A DNA stretch of 61,418 nt, taken from positions 1 through 61,418 of the forward strand of contig JAALKR010000010.1 of assembly GCA_011087955.1 (NCBI GenBank), read 5' to 3'. The translations under genes and the position numbers were made by a program. Positions 43,922-53,279 of this stretch are shown here, piece after piece. The notes beneath the pieces were generated by a model. The model made no database searches. It was given only the letters and a program-made list of their open reading frames with translations, and had not been told where the DNA came from. Positions within the stretch are counted from its first letter, which is position 1; each line of letters opens with the position of its first letter. The DNA comes from Oligoflexia bacterium. GTDB taxonomy: Bacteria > Bdellovibrionota > UBA1018 > CAIPTA01 > JAALKR01.

Positions 43922-45193
43922 TCAGTTAGCTAGTTTTGAAATAACAACGGTTTGAATTGCACGATCAGATGATTTAAATACCTTAAATTTTAAATTGCCA
44001 AAGAAAAGCTCGTCTCCGGTACTCGGAATTCGGTTAAATTGCTGGAGGAGGAACCCGGAAAGCGTCTCGTAATCGCCTTTTGGCAGGTTTGCCCCGAGTC
44101 TTTCGTTAAGGTCATCAATCTCAATGGTTACATTCACCAAATGGGCATTCTCAGAAATTCGGTGGAAGAGAAAAGTATTTTCATCAAATTCGTCGGAGAG
44201 ATTTCCTACCACTTCCTCGAGCACGTCTTCTTTCGTAATAACGCCAACTGCACCGCCATATTCATCAACGACTATGAGCATGACTGACTCTTTAGCGTTC
44301 ATCTCTGAGATTAAGGCTTCAAGTTGTTGGTGTTCCGATGCGTAAACTGCTTCGCGCATATGGTTCTCTACTGTATCTTCCAAGTTGTCTGCCGCGAAGA
44401 GGTCCATAAAATGCAAAATACCTACAATGTTATCGACTCGTTCGTCATAAACCGGAATGCGAGAGTGACGGAGAGTCTCAAACATTTCAATTGCATCTTT
44501 GAGTGCTGCATTGACCTCAATCGCATCCACATTCACCAGTGGCACCATAGCTTTACGAACTGACTGAGAATAAAACTCTAAAATATTGCGAATCATGCGT
44601 TTTTGCGTAAAGCGAATTTCTGAGCCAGAGTCTTTATCCCCAAGGAGTGAGAAGAGTTGGTCTCGAGCTAAACGGCGAGCTGTGATTGTATCTGGCGCCC
44701 CCATACCAGCCAACCGGGAGACTTGTGCGGTATAAAAGGAAAGAATTTTTACGATCGGTGAAAAGAGACCGCTAATCAGAATTAGAGAATAGGCACAAGT
44801 CACAGACCAACGAACAGAAGCCGAACGGGCTACCACCTTTGGGATGGAATCACAAAGGAGGAGGATTGTTGGAGTCAATACGGCAACCACTCGCCAGTCG
44901 CCCTCGTTACCTAAATACAGCATGGCATAAATAGTAGTTAGAGTAGTGGTGATGGCGATCGATAAATTCGTACCGAATTGTGTAATAGTCAATAGGTTCT
45001 CGATGGAATCGAGCAAAATCAGGGCAAAAGAAGCCCCGGAGCTTCCCTCTCTACGGAGGCGCTTTAGTTGGTGGCGGTCTGCAGAGATGAGTGCGATTTC
45101 CGTGCCTGTAAAGAAGGCGGCCGAAACCATGCCAAGAGCTGCAAAGACTAGCAGGATAGCTGGGGAGGAGAAAAGTTCAATGAACCCACTCAT
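43922..45193 (-). CDS. CNNM/CorC-family transporter protein (DUF21, CBS pair, CorC domain)
   Basis: 423 residues: about three to four membrane helices of the DUF21/CNNM domain (1-170), a CBS pair (about 210-330, with MVPLVNVDAIEV and YGGAVGVITKEDVLEE), and a C-terminal CorC/HlyC domain ending in RAIQTVVIS. Members are linked to Mg2+ or Co2+ efflux; some are mislabelled haemolysins. It is co-translated with a shorter paralogue (four-base overlap), so the two may form a heteromer. Confidence 0.88.
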   Translation of the reverse strand: MSGFIELFSSPAILLVFAALGMVSAAFFTGTEIALISADRHQLKRLRREGSSGASFALILLDSIENLLTITQFGTNLSIAITTTLTTIYAMLYLGNEGDWRVVAVLTPTILLLCDSIPKVVARSASVRWSVTCAYSLILISGLFSPIVKILSFYTAQVSRLAGMGAPDTITARRLARDQLFSLLGDKDSGSEIRFTQKRMIRNILEFYSQSVRKAMVPLVNVDAIEVNAALKDAIEMFETLRHSRIPVYDERVDNIVGILHFMDLFAADNLEDTVENHMREAVYASEHQQLEALISEMNAKESVMLIVVDEYGGAVGVITKEDVLEEVVGNLSDEFDENTFLFHRISENAHLVNVTIEIDDLNERLGANLPKGDYETLSGFLLQQFNRIPSTGDELFFGNLKFKVFKSSDRAIQTVVISKLAN

Positions 45194-46191
45194 ACGGAGT
45201 CACTTTCCTCAGCAGTTTCTGCTAACTCACCAAAGATTTGTTCAAGGATCGTGCTCATGGTTACAACTCCCTCGACTGTCTTTTCATCTTTGGAGAGGAA
45301 GGCAATATGAATTCGCAATTGGCGCAGTCGCTTAAAGAGGTTTTCCACCGGCATCGATGGGTCAACAAAGACCGGATCCCTCATCAAATGAGAAACGGCT
45401 ATTTCCTCTTCATCCCGATGGGCATAGGTCAACAGATCCTTAGTGTAAAGAACGCCCACAACTTCATTGGGAAAATCACCAATGACTGGAATTCGGCGAT
45501 AGCCATGCCCCAAAATTTTGGGGATCAGATCATGAATAAAATCTTCTTTATGGATTGTAAAATACTCTTTTACCGGGACTGCAATTTCACTTGCGTGGTC
45601 ATCGTCCAACTCGAATACATTCTCAATCAGCTCTTGTTCAGACTCTCCAATCGCACCCTTAGACTTAGAATCTTCCACAACGTTCAGAAAGTCATCTTCC
45701 GAAATTTCACTCATTTCACTATGTTTGACGCCAAGGAGCTTCGATAATGAGTTCACCACAAGCTCAATGAAAATTCGTAGTGGTGCCGAAATCCAGTAGA
45801 GTAACCAAACGAGTGGAGCCAAAAAACGCGAGGCACGTATATTCGCTTTTGCCGCAAAAATTCGCGGAGTTATTTCAGCAATAATAATTAGAGGTAGAGC
45901 CGTACATAGATTGATAATCGTGATAGTTAACCAAGAGTCAAAGTGTTTGTTATAGTAGGTGGCTAAAACATTAGAGAGGAAAACGTTTGCGCACTCATTT
46001 CCGATCATTAAGGTAGCTACTAATGAGGTCGGGCGCTCTAGTAGGTGAGAGATCCACTTATATTGACGTGGAAACTTGTCCGCAATCTCTTTAAGCTGAA
46101 CTTTACTCAGCGAAAAGAAGGCCGTCTCCGAAGACGAAAATATGCCCCAGCTTAGTAGTAGCAATGCGACTGGTAGGTAGGGAAAGTCCAT
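45190..46191 (-). CDS. CNNM-family protein lacking the CorC domain
   Basis: 333 residues: DUF21 membrane domain with helices (SSSETAFFSLSKVQLKEIAD near 20-40 is a family mark) and a CBS pair (VGVLYTKDLL, EGVVTMSTILEQIFGE) but no C-terminal CorC domain. It is the first gene of the pair. The N-terminal helix begins almost at once, as in this family. Its upstream gap holds a degenerate 21-base tandem repeat. Confidence 0.85.
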   Translation of the reverse strand: MDFPYLPVALLLLSWGIFSSSETAFFSLSKVQLKEIADKFPRQYKWISHLLERPTSLVATLMIGNECANVFLSNVLATYYNKHFDSWLTITIINLCTALPLIIIAEITPRIFAAKANIRASRFLAPLVWLLYWISAPLRIFIELVVNSLSKLLGVKHSEMSEISEDDFLNVVEDSKSKGAIGESEQELIENVFELDDDHASEIAVPVKEYFTIHKEDFIHDLIPKILGHGYRRIPVIGDFPNEVVGVLYTKDLLTYAHRDEEEIAVSHLMRDPVFVDPSMPVENLFKRLRQLRIHIAFLSKDEKTVEGVVTMSTILEQIFGELAETAEESDSV

Positions 46192-46198
46192 TACCGGG

Positions 46199-46261
46199 CT
46201 CTCTTGCTCTTTATGAGAGGCATACTCCTCTTACGGAAGAGCACATTCCTCTTATGAAAAG
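46199..46261. repeat. Degenerate 21-base tandem repeat upstream of the CNNM gene
   Basis: GCATACTCCTCTTACGGAAG (46220-46239) and GCACATTCCTCTTATGAAAA (46241-46260) are adjacent copies with a 21-base period. A weaker copy covers 46199-46219. It lies in the lon-CNNM gap. Confidence 0.6.
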
Positions 46262-46305
46262 GCACAAGAACCCTACTAGGGTAAGTTTCTAAAGAGTCTG
46301 GTTCT

Positions 46306-48759
46306 TCAAGCTGCGTGTCCAGCTGCTGTTCTCTTGCCATTGTTGCGTGACCGTTTCTTTAACGCCCTATTTTTAGCCGTTCCACTTGGCTTTGTCGACG
46401 CAATTTTTAACGGTTTAGCGAGTGCATATTGGAAGCCATCATCGATGTGCTTTACGGGTAAGAAGGTTAGTTTCTCCTTGTACTCCTCATCTAATTCTTC
46501 TAGGTCTTTCATATTCTTTTCCGGAATGATGATCTTTGAAATTCCCACACGCATCGCAGCAAGTACTTTCTCCTTCAGTCCACCGATTGGAAGTACTCGA
46601 CCAGTTAAGGAGATTTCTCCAGTCATCGCGATATCCTTACGGACAGGAATTCCCGAAATAGAGGAGATGATTGCACAAGCCATCGCCACACCGGCAGAGG
46701 GGCCATCCTTCGGAATAGCGCCAGCCGGAATATGGATATGGAATTCATATTCAGTAAAAATTTTGTAGTCGAAACCGAAGCGTTCCGCGTTGGAGCGTAA
46801 GAAGCCAAGTGCTGCGTGTGCTGACTCTTTCATCACTTCGCCCATTTGACCAGTTAGAGTTATAGTGCCTTTACCCTTACTCATACAAGTTTCGATATGA
46901 AGAATTTCACCACCACCCTGCGTCCAAGCTAAGCCAGTAGACACCCCTATTGAATCTTCAGCTTGTGCATCTTCACGATCATAGATCGCCGGCCCAAGCA
47001 TCTTTGAGACTTCAGTCGGTGTAACCTCGGTGACATTATCGTCACCCTCTGCAACTTTACGAGCTACTTTTCGACATGCGCTTGCAATGGTACGTTCCAG
47101 GTTACGAAGACCAGCTTCACGTGTATAGTGTTGGATTAGATATGTCAGCCCATCATCTTTGAACTGAATATTTTTGTTCGTAACCCCATTTTCTTTCATT
47201 TGCTTAGGAATGAGGTATTGTTTTGAAATTTTCTCTTTTTCTTCCTCCGTATATCCAGACAGCTGGATAATTTCCATACGATCGTGTAAAGCCGGTGGGA
47301 TCGTATCCATTACATTTGCGGTCGCAAGAAACACAATATTCGAGAGATCAAAAGGCATATTGAGGTAATGGTCGCGGAAAGTATTGTTTTGCTCTGGATC
47401 TAACACTTCAAGTAGTGCTGATGATGGATCGCCTCGGAAATCGGAGCCGAGTTTATCGATTTCATCTAGCATAAAGATAGGATTATTAGCTTTGGCATGT
47501 TTCAATCCTTGGATAATCTTTCCTGGCATCGCACCGACATAAGTTCTACGGTGACCGCGAATTTCAGCCTCGTCTTTTACGCCACCTAGAGAGATGCGCT
47601 GGAACTTTCGGCCAAGAGCACGAGCAATCGAGCGACCAAGGCTTGTTTTTCCCACACCAGGGGGCCCAACGAAGCAAAGAATTGGCCCCTTCATCTCTTT
47701 ATTCAGTTTGCGAACAGCAAGATATTCCAGGCAGCGCTCTTTTACTTTCTTCAGGTCGAAATGGTCTTCGTCTAAAACTTCCTTGGCATGCTTTAGGTCT
47801 AAATTGTCTGTAGTATTCTTGCTCCATGGTAAATCAATCAGCCATTCTATATAGGTGCGCATAATGGAGGCTTCCGAAGAGTCCGGATGCATGCGCTCTA
47901 ATCGATGTAATTGTTTCAACGACTCTTGTTCACATTCTTCAGACATTTTAGCTTCGAGAAGCTTCTGGCGCATTTCAACAAATTCTTCTGCTTTAGATTC
48001 ACCATCACCAAGCTCTGATTTGATTGCACGAATTTGTTCACGTAGGAAATATTCCTTTTGTGACTTGTTCATTTCGTCCTTAGCTTGAGAGCGAATCTTG
48101 GCTTGCATCGCCAAAACTTCAAGTTCACGAACTAAGATTTCATTTACTAGACGAATGCGATCTAAGGCGTTTGTTTTTTCCAGTAATCCCTGAGCCTCTT
48201 CCATCTTTAGGCCAAGGTTGGAGGCTACAAGATCTGCTAGTCGGCCAGGTTCGGTGATATCATCCAATACCATTAGGATATCTGGAGAGAGTACTCGTCC
48301 TAAAGAAATAACTTTTTCCAGATTTTCATGAACATTGCGCATAAGCGCTTCAGCTTCTACGCGTTCTTCCATAGAGATTTCTGCTTCGTCAATTTTATCG
48401 ATATTTACTTGAAAGAACGGATCAGTTTGGTTGTAGTCCTTAATTTTAGCTTTTGTTAAACCTTGTGCAAGAATTTTGATGCGGCCATCAGGTAGTTTGC
48501 GCATTCGCATGATCATTGCGACAGTACCCATCTTGTAGATGCCGTCTGGAGCTGGAAATTCGTCTCGAGTGTCCTTTTGAGAAACTAAAAAAATTAGTCG
48601 GTCTTTAGAGGCGAGTGATTCTTCAACTGCCTTGATAGAGCCTTCTCTCCCTACAAAGAGAGGGAGAATCATAAACGGAAAAACCACTATGTCTCGCACT
48701 GGTAGCATTGGTAAGTTTTCGGCGACCTCTATCTGCTCGCCTTCATAATTCGTCAGCAT
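46306..48759 (-). CDS. lon: ATP-dependent Lon protease
   Basis: 817 residues, normal length. An N-terminal LAN domain, coiled-coil region, AAA+ module with Walker A GPPGVGKT (365-372) and Walker B FMLDEIDK, then a serine protease domain with Ser688 (PKDGPSAG) and Lys731 (GGLKEKVLAA), the Ser-Lys dyad. The C-terminus is a Lys/Arg-rich tail. It degrades misfolded and regulatory proteins in the cytoplasm. GAGAGGG precedes ATG 48759. Confidence 0.97.
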   Translation of the reverse strand: MLTNYEGEQIEVAENLPMLPVRDIVVFPFMILPLFVGREGSIKAVEESLASKDRLIFLVSQKDTRDEFPAPDGIYKMGTVAMIMRMRKLPDGRIKILAQGLTKAKIKDYNQTDPFFQVNIDKIDEAEISMEERVEAEALMRNVHENLEKVISLGRVLSPDILMVLDDITEPGRLADLVASNLGLKMEEAQGLLEKTNALDRIRLVNEILVRELEVLAMQAKIRSQAKDEMNKSQKEYFLREQIRAIKSELGDGESKAEEFVEMRQKLLEAKMSEECEQESLKQLHRLERMHPDSSEASIMRTYIEWLIDLPWSKNTTDNLDLKHAKEVLDEDHFDLKKVKERCLEYLAVRKLNKEMKGPILCFVGPPGVGKTSLGRSIARALGRKFQRISLGGVKDEAEIRGHRRTYVGAMPGKIIQGLKHAKANNPIFMLDEIDKLGSDFRGDPSSALLEVLDPEQNNTFRDHYLNMPFDLSNIVFLATANVMDTIPPALHDRMEIIQLSGYTEEEKEKISKQYLIPKQMKENGVTNKNIQFKDDGLTYLIQHYTREAGLRNLERTIASACRKVARKVAEGDDNVTEVTPTEVSKMLGPAIYDREDAQAEDSIGVSTGLAWTQGGGEILHIETCMSKGKGTITLTGQMGEVMKESAHAALGFLRSNAERFGFDYKIFTEYEFHIHIPAGAIPKDGPSAGVAMACAIISSISGIPVRKDIAMTGEISLTGRVLPIGGLKEKVLAAMRVGISKIIIPEKNMKDLEELDEEYKEKLTFLPVKHIDDGFQYALAKPLKIASTKPSGTAKNRALKKRSRNNGKRTAAGHAA

Positions 48760-48863
48760 CCAAATACCCTCTCATGTCACGAAACTGTTCGGAAAGGGTC
48801 CGTGGAAGCTTAATGAGAAAAATTTAGCGTGTGTTAAAAAACTCTTTTAGAATCAGGGTTTTG

Positions 48864-49841
48864 CTAGGCAGTTCCTGACTGGTTTGTTTTTTCGATAAAA
48901 AAATTTTCAAATTTAATCTGTTCAATATTTATCTGGTAGAGGCGAATTTTTTCAATCAGGGTAACCTTTGAAATTTGTATGGCGCGCGCCGTTTGGTTAA
49001 TTTTGCCATTGAAGCGCTTCAACATTGCCATAAGATAGGCTTTTTCAAACTGTGCTTTAGCGTCCTGAAATAGCAGTGGAAATTCAGAGATTTGATTTCT
49101 GCTACGGTGTAAGACGTCACCACTATATGCAGGAAGGTTTTCTACTTCGATCGTTTGACTCTCACAAAGGGTCACGGCAAATTCTAAACAGTTTTTGAGC
49201 TCCCGTAGATTCCCCGGCCACGTATGCTCCATTAATTTTCGCCGAGCTTGATCACTTAAAATATATTGCTGGCTATTTAATTTTCCGTGTTGCTTGAGAA
49301 AAAAGTCTATCCAATATTTCAGGCGTACGAAGTCATTTGCAATATCCGGGAGCGTGGTAGAAAAAATTTGAATTCGGAAGTAGAGGTCCTCGCGGAACTC
49401 ACCTTTGAGGACCATGTCTTTCAGATTTCGATTGGTGGCTGCGATAATTCGTACATCTAAATCAATCACACGATTGCTGCCAACGGGAGTCATTGTTTTG
49501 CTGTAGAGAATATCTAATAATTTTGTCTGCATTGGTAAACTTAGTTCACCAATCTCATCTAGAAAAATGGTGCCGCCTTGGGCCATTTCAAACTTACCAA
49601 TACGTTTTTGATGGGCACTGGAAAAGGCTCCTTTTTCATGACCGAATAACTCGCTCTCGAAGAGGTTTTCATTGAGCGTGCCTAGGTTGACGCTAATAAA
49701 TGGCTTTTGCTTTCTTTGGCTGGCTTCATGAATCTTTCGAGCCAAATGAGTTTTACCTGTTCCAGTGGACCCTAGAATTAAAATAGTCCCTGTACCTGGC
49801 GCGACTTTTCGAAGTAATAATTCCTTGTTTAGTTCCTGCAT
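48864..49841 (-). CDS. PspF-like AAA+ regulator with an altered GAFTGA loop
   Basis: 325 residues with no N-terminal sensor domain. The AAA+ domain has Walker A GSTGTGKT (24-31) and Walker B TIFLDEIGEL (Asp95-Glu96), with FREDLYFRI later; a Fis-type helix-turn-helix forms the C-terminus (FNGKINQTARAIQISKVTLIEKI). The loop that touches sigma-54 normally reads GAFTGA; here it is GAFSSA (71-76). It may therefore be a weak activator, or work without sigma-54 as TyrR does. GGGGGAGG precedes ATG 49841. It lies beside, and on the same strand as, the chemosensory genes. Confidence 0.85.
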   Translation of the reverse strand: MQELNKELLLRKVAPGTGTILILGSTGTGKTHLARKIHEASQRKQKPFISVNLGTLNENLFESELFGHEKGAFSSAHQKRIGKFEMAQGGTIFLDEIGELSLPMQTKLLDILYSKTMTPVGSNRVIDLDVRIIAATNRNLKDMVLKGEFREDLYFRIQIFSTTLPDIANDFVRLKYWIDFFLKQHGKLNSQQYILSDQARRKLMEHTWPGNLRELKNCLEFAVTLCESQTIEVENLPAYSGDVLHRSRNQISEFPLLFQDAKAQFEKAYLMAMLKRFNGKINQTARAIQISKVTLIEKIRLYQINIEQIKFENFFIEKTNQSGTA

Positions 49842-49884
49842 AATATCCTCCCCCTATACGATCCAGTATATAGCAATATTTTAA

Positions 49885-49901
49885 TGTGCTTATAAAGCAC
49901 A
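49885..49901. promoter_or_regulatory. Hairpin or operator upstream of the AAA+ regulator gene
   Basis: TGTGCTT (49885-49891) and AAGCACA (49895-49901) are perfect inverted repeats around ATA, in the gap between the regulator gene and the CheX-like gene. It could be a binding site for a dimeric regulator. No strong T-tract follows in the direction of transcription, so terminator use is less likely. Confidence 0.4.
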
Positions 49902-49965
49902 AAAAACATTGATTTTTGTATTAAAAACCATACAAGATTTAATCTCCTGCAAATTTCCATGATTA

Positions 49966-50976
49966 TTAGTCATACAGTTTTTTGATCTGCATTTGCAACC
50001 AAGGAGCAAGATCTTCCCTGGAATCAGCAATTGTCACTCCGGCCATTTCGGTCAATCCGATTGCCGTAAGGGCAGTACGAGGATTTAGATCTGCTCCTTG
50101 TATATAAATCCATGTACGTTTTGAGTTTTGTGCACCAGTCTTTATAAAATGCTGAAAAAATATATCAATACGGGGAGGTAACGGCATTGCCACTACACCG
50201 AAATCAATTGCTAGAATAGAGTGTTTCATTTGCTCAGCGGAGCGAATAATGTCTTCTAAGCTGGCAATTATGTCTACCTCACAATAACGGCTTTCAATCT
50301 TGCCTTTGACCATTTTTGCGAAGTTACTACTGGGACTATATAATGCTACATGCTCTGGAATTAGATCAACATAGGTTATGCGTTGGCCGACGACATTCTC
50401 AAAAATTGGCTGTGGAATCAGTATTGTAAGCTTTTCTTTTGTATATGGCTCTAGTGTCAAAGTAGATAGCCACACAATATATTCTTTCTTTGAGATGAAG
50501 AACTCTTCAGAAATTTTATCATCAGGAAATAAATTTTTTTCGAAGTTCATGACCAGATGGAGGTTAGTGCTGGATAGATGGCGAATAGAACGATCGAGTG
50601 CGCCAGTGAATTGATTGCTAATCTCATCGAACGCATCTGCAGTAATATTTAGAAACTCTTGGGATTCAATTTTCGATTTAATTACTGATTCAGACTGTTG
50701 CCGAAGATAACTACCAAGAACAATTGCTGAATTAAATTCAAAAAACATATAGATTTTATCATTGGGCTTGTTCTCAATGTCAATATTGACGATAACGGAC
50801 TTTTTTTTATAAACCCTTAAGTAAGTGGCGATGGGCATTGAGAAGGCTTCAAATGGCGCCAATTTTATGGAATTTCCCATCAATATAAGCTGCAGGATGT
50901 TCTCTAGCTCAGTAGCTAACCTTTGCGAAAGCTCTTGGTTTTGTTTCGTAGGAGTTATTCGAATCGGTGGGAGCAT
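49966..50976 (-). CDS. CheX-like phosphatase domain fused to a degenerate receiver
   Basis: 336 residues. The N-terminal half (about 20-170) resembles CheC/CheX/FliY-family domains and has an ExxN motif, DEISN (Glu118, Asn121), in a helix like the one that dephosphorylates CheY-P. The C-terminal half (about 205-335) has receiver-like strands and helices, including SPSSNFAKM, then ILAIDFGVV with Asp258 at the acceptor position. However, no N-terminal acidic pair is visible. It overlaps the cheY stop by one base, so the pair is translated together; CheY is the likely substrate. The assignment is by pattern only; alignment could overturn it. Confidence 0.6.
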   Translation of the reverse strand: MLPPIRITPTKQNQELSQRLATELENILQLILMGNSIKLAPFEAFSMPIATYLRVYKKKSVIVNIDIENKPNDKIYMFFEFNSAIVLGSYLRQQSESVIKSKIESQEFLNITADAFDEISNQFTGALDRSIRHLSSTNLHLVMNFEKNLFPDDKISEEFFISKKEYIVWLSTLTLEPYTKEKLTILIPQPIFENVVGQRITYVDLIPEHVALYSPSSNFAKMVKGKIESRYCEVDIIASLEDIIRSAEQMKHSILAIDFGVVAMPLPPRIDIFFQHFIKTGAQNSKRTWIYIQGADLNPRTALTAIGLTEMAGVTIADSREDLAPWLQMQIKKLYD

Positions 50977-51341
50977 TACTTACCAAAAAACTGATTTAAA
51001 ACATCTTTTAGTTGCTTTGCAGAGAATGGCTTAGTGAGAACTTTATGTGCTCCGGCGTCAATCATTTTTTGCTGCATCTTAGGGGAGCTTTCCGTCGTAA
51101 TCATAACGACAGGAAGGCTTTTAAACTTTTCTCTAATCACCTTTACTAACTCAATGCCATCAATCTCAGGCATGTTTACGTCCGATAGAACTAAATCAAT
51201 GTCTCCTTTGGCTATTGCTGCCAAGGCCTCTTTGGCGCTAGCAGCCTCTACCAGGTCAAGTTTCGTGTACCCAGCCTGTCGTAACAATTTGGCCATCATC
51301 ATGCGCATGGTTTCCGAGTCGTCTACTACAATGATTTTCAT
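50976..51341 (-). CDS. cheY: CheY-like single-domain response regulator
   Basis: 121 residues, one complete receiver domain: Asp7-Asp8 for metal binding, Asp54 as phospho-acceptor (LVLSDVNMPEIDG), Thr82/Thr83 and Lys104 (LTKPF). CheY-type proteins carry the signal from CheA to a motor or other target. It is divergent from the MCP-CheW-CheA operon across a 90-base gap that should hold both promoters. Confidence 0.9.
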   Translation of the reverse strand: MKIIVVDDSETMRMMMAKLLRQAGYTKLDLVEAASAKEALAAIAKGDIDLVLSDVNMPEIDGIELVKVIREKFKSLPVVMITTESSPKMQQKMIDAGAHKVLTKPFSAKQLKDVLNQFFGK

Positions 51342-51431
51342 ACTTCCACCGAAAATTAAATTACATTGCCTTTACATATTCTACAATAAACTTTTACGCT
51401 CCTCTATCCGATAGATTAGACAGAGCATATT

Positions 51432-53279
51432 ATGTGGACCAAGTTTCTTAAGGACAGCTATGGAGTCTATTTCTGGGAACGTATCGGATTCCGGATAGCG
51501 ATTGGGTTTTTAGTACCTATAGGCTTTAATGTGTACACCTTAATATCCGTTGCCGGGTTTTCTGGCCTGCATACTGGAATCTTTTCTGAGTCCATGGAGA
51601 AGAAAGAATGGGTTACTCAAAAGTGGACAAACGTCCATGCCCACGAACTAGAATATCATGTGAAGATCTTCGAATCGAAATACGAAGTGGCGCGTTATTT
51701 AGGCTCGGATAACGATGCTTCTGTACGCCACAAGGCAATGCGCTTATTGAAAGAGGTCGAGCAAGGTATTCGTAACGCTCAAGCACTCTCGGGAGATAGT
51801 CAAAGACCAGAGTCAATGAAAATTTATATGGCGATTTTTACGCAAATTGAAGATTATAGCGGATATTTGTATCAGCTTGGGGAGCGTAGAAAGAGCGACA
51901 AAAAGATTTCACGAAAAGAGCGAGAAAGTATTCGTCGTAGAATGCTTCTCCTAAGTGATGGGCTAGAACAGGCGGTTCAACGGCTTACAGTACGATTTGA
52001 AGCGCTTGAGCTTCAGGATCAGGACAGTATCAAAGCTAGCTTCTCTCAGATATTAAATGGCTTGCAGCTAATGCTTCTCGTTACAATTTTTCTAGGATTA
52101 ACAGCAGTTCTCCTTGTTACGTGGAATGTTACAAGGCCAATGAAGCTTGTGGTTGATCATTTCCGCGATATTGTTACGGGTGAGGGAGGTCTTACAAAAC
52201 GAGTATCGGTCCGTGCAGTCGGCGAAATGGCGGAAATTTCTCGCTCAATGAACGATTTCCTGGATAAAACTTATGCAATTGTTTCGACCATTCGTGATGC
52301 TTCACAAATTATTGCTAGCAGTGTTAGTGAAGTAAAAGAGAATACAGACTCCACAGCTCTTTCTGCAATAGAGATCAATCGCAATATGATGACACAGTCG
52401 ATGAATCTTGAGGATTGCTCGGTGTCAGTCTCTCGGATTGATGAACTATTGCATTCCTCAGATGAGAGTTCGCGTCAAGCCGCATCTTTGTCTAGATTGG
52501 CAATGGAGCGTGCTTTGAGGGGAGGCGGCTCCGTTCAAGAAACCGTTCAAGCGATGGGAAAAATTGAGGAGTCTGCTACTAAGGTTGACGTTCTTGTGTC
52601 GACGATTAATGGACTTGCGACACAAACAAACTTGCTTGCGATTAATGCGGCTATTGAGGCTTCGAAGGCGGGTGAGCATGGCAAGGGCTTTGCAGTTGTT
52701 GCGGAAGAGGTTAGAAAGCTAGCAGCACGGACTGGAAAACTAACTGGTGAAGTAAATGACTTAATTTCAGAAACTAGCGAGCGAGTAAAAGTCGGATCAG
52801 AGTTAGCTCGAGGCGCGGGCGTGGCTCTGGATGGTGTCATAAAGGATGTTGAAGCGGTGGCTTCCTTAATTCAGCGAATTGCTAATGCCTCTACGAAGCA
52901 GGCAGAATCTTCATCCAGATTTTTAGATGCGATTCAGAAAATAAACTCTGCAGTTCGGGATAATTTAGGTTCTATGCAGTTCGTGACCCGAGGTGCGGAA
53001 GTTGTCGATCAAGAAATTCAGAATCTTGAAGGAATGGTTAGCCGGCTAAACAATTTAGTAAATCAATTTCACCTACAGGACTACAGCTATGCCGAATATG
53101 GTAAAGATAGTAAGCCAGGATTGGCTCGCATCCCTGTAACAGAACCCGATAGCATGTTTATCGATGAAGCTAATGGCAGCAACGACGGCGATGATAACTT
53201 CTTTTCTGTAGAAGAACTCAAAGCACAGAAAAATTCAGTCGACTCAGATGAATTCGATGGAAAAGGAAATGCTGCATGA
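51432..53279 (+). CDS. Methyl-accepting chemotaxis protein
   Basis: 615 residues. Helix near 21-45, a helical periplasmic region of about 165 residues, a second helix near 211-231, a HAMP domain (about 232-285) and a cytoplasmic signalling region with the conserved hairpin tip ATQTNLLAINAAIEASKAGE (396-415). The acidic C-terminus has no NWETF-like CheR-docking end. It receives a signal and controls the CheA kinase encoded two genes on. It overlaps cheW by four bases. Confidence 0.93.
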   Translation: MWTKFLKDSYGVYFWERIGFRIAIGFLVPIGFNVYTLISVAGFSGLHTGIFSESMEKKEWVTQKWTNVHAHELEYHVKIFESKYEVARYLGSDNDASVRHKAMRLLKEVEQGIRNAQALSGDSQRPESMKIYMAIFTQIEDYSGYLYQLGERRKSDKKISRKERESIRRRMLLLSDGLEQAVQRLTVRFEALELQDQDSIKASFSQILNGLQLMLLVTIFLGLTAVLLVTWNVTRPMKLVVDHFRDIVTGEGGLTKRVSVRAVGEMAEISRSMNDFLDKTYAIVSTIRDASQIIASSVSEVKENTDSTALSAIEINRNMMTQSMNLEDCSVSVSRIDELLHSSDESSRQAASLSRLAMERALRGGGSVQETVQAMGKIEESATKVDVLVSTINGLATQTNLLAINAAIEASKAGEHGKGFAVVAEEVRKLAARTGKLTGEVNDLISETSERVKVGSELARGAGVALDGVIKDVEAVASLIQRIANASTKQAESSSRFLDAIQKINSAVRDNLGSMQFVTRGAEVVDQEIQNLEGMVSRLNNLVNQFHLQDYSYAEYGKDSKPGLARIPVTEPDSMFIDEANGSNDGDDNFFSVEELKAQKNSVDSDEFDGKGNAA

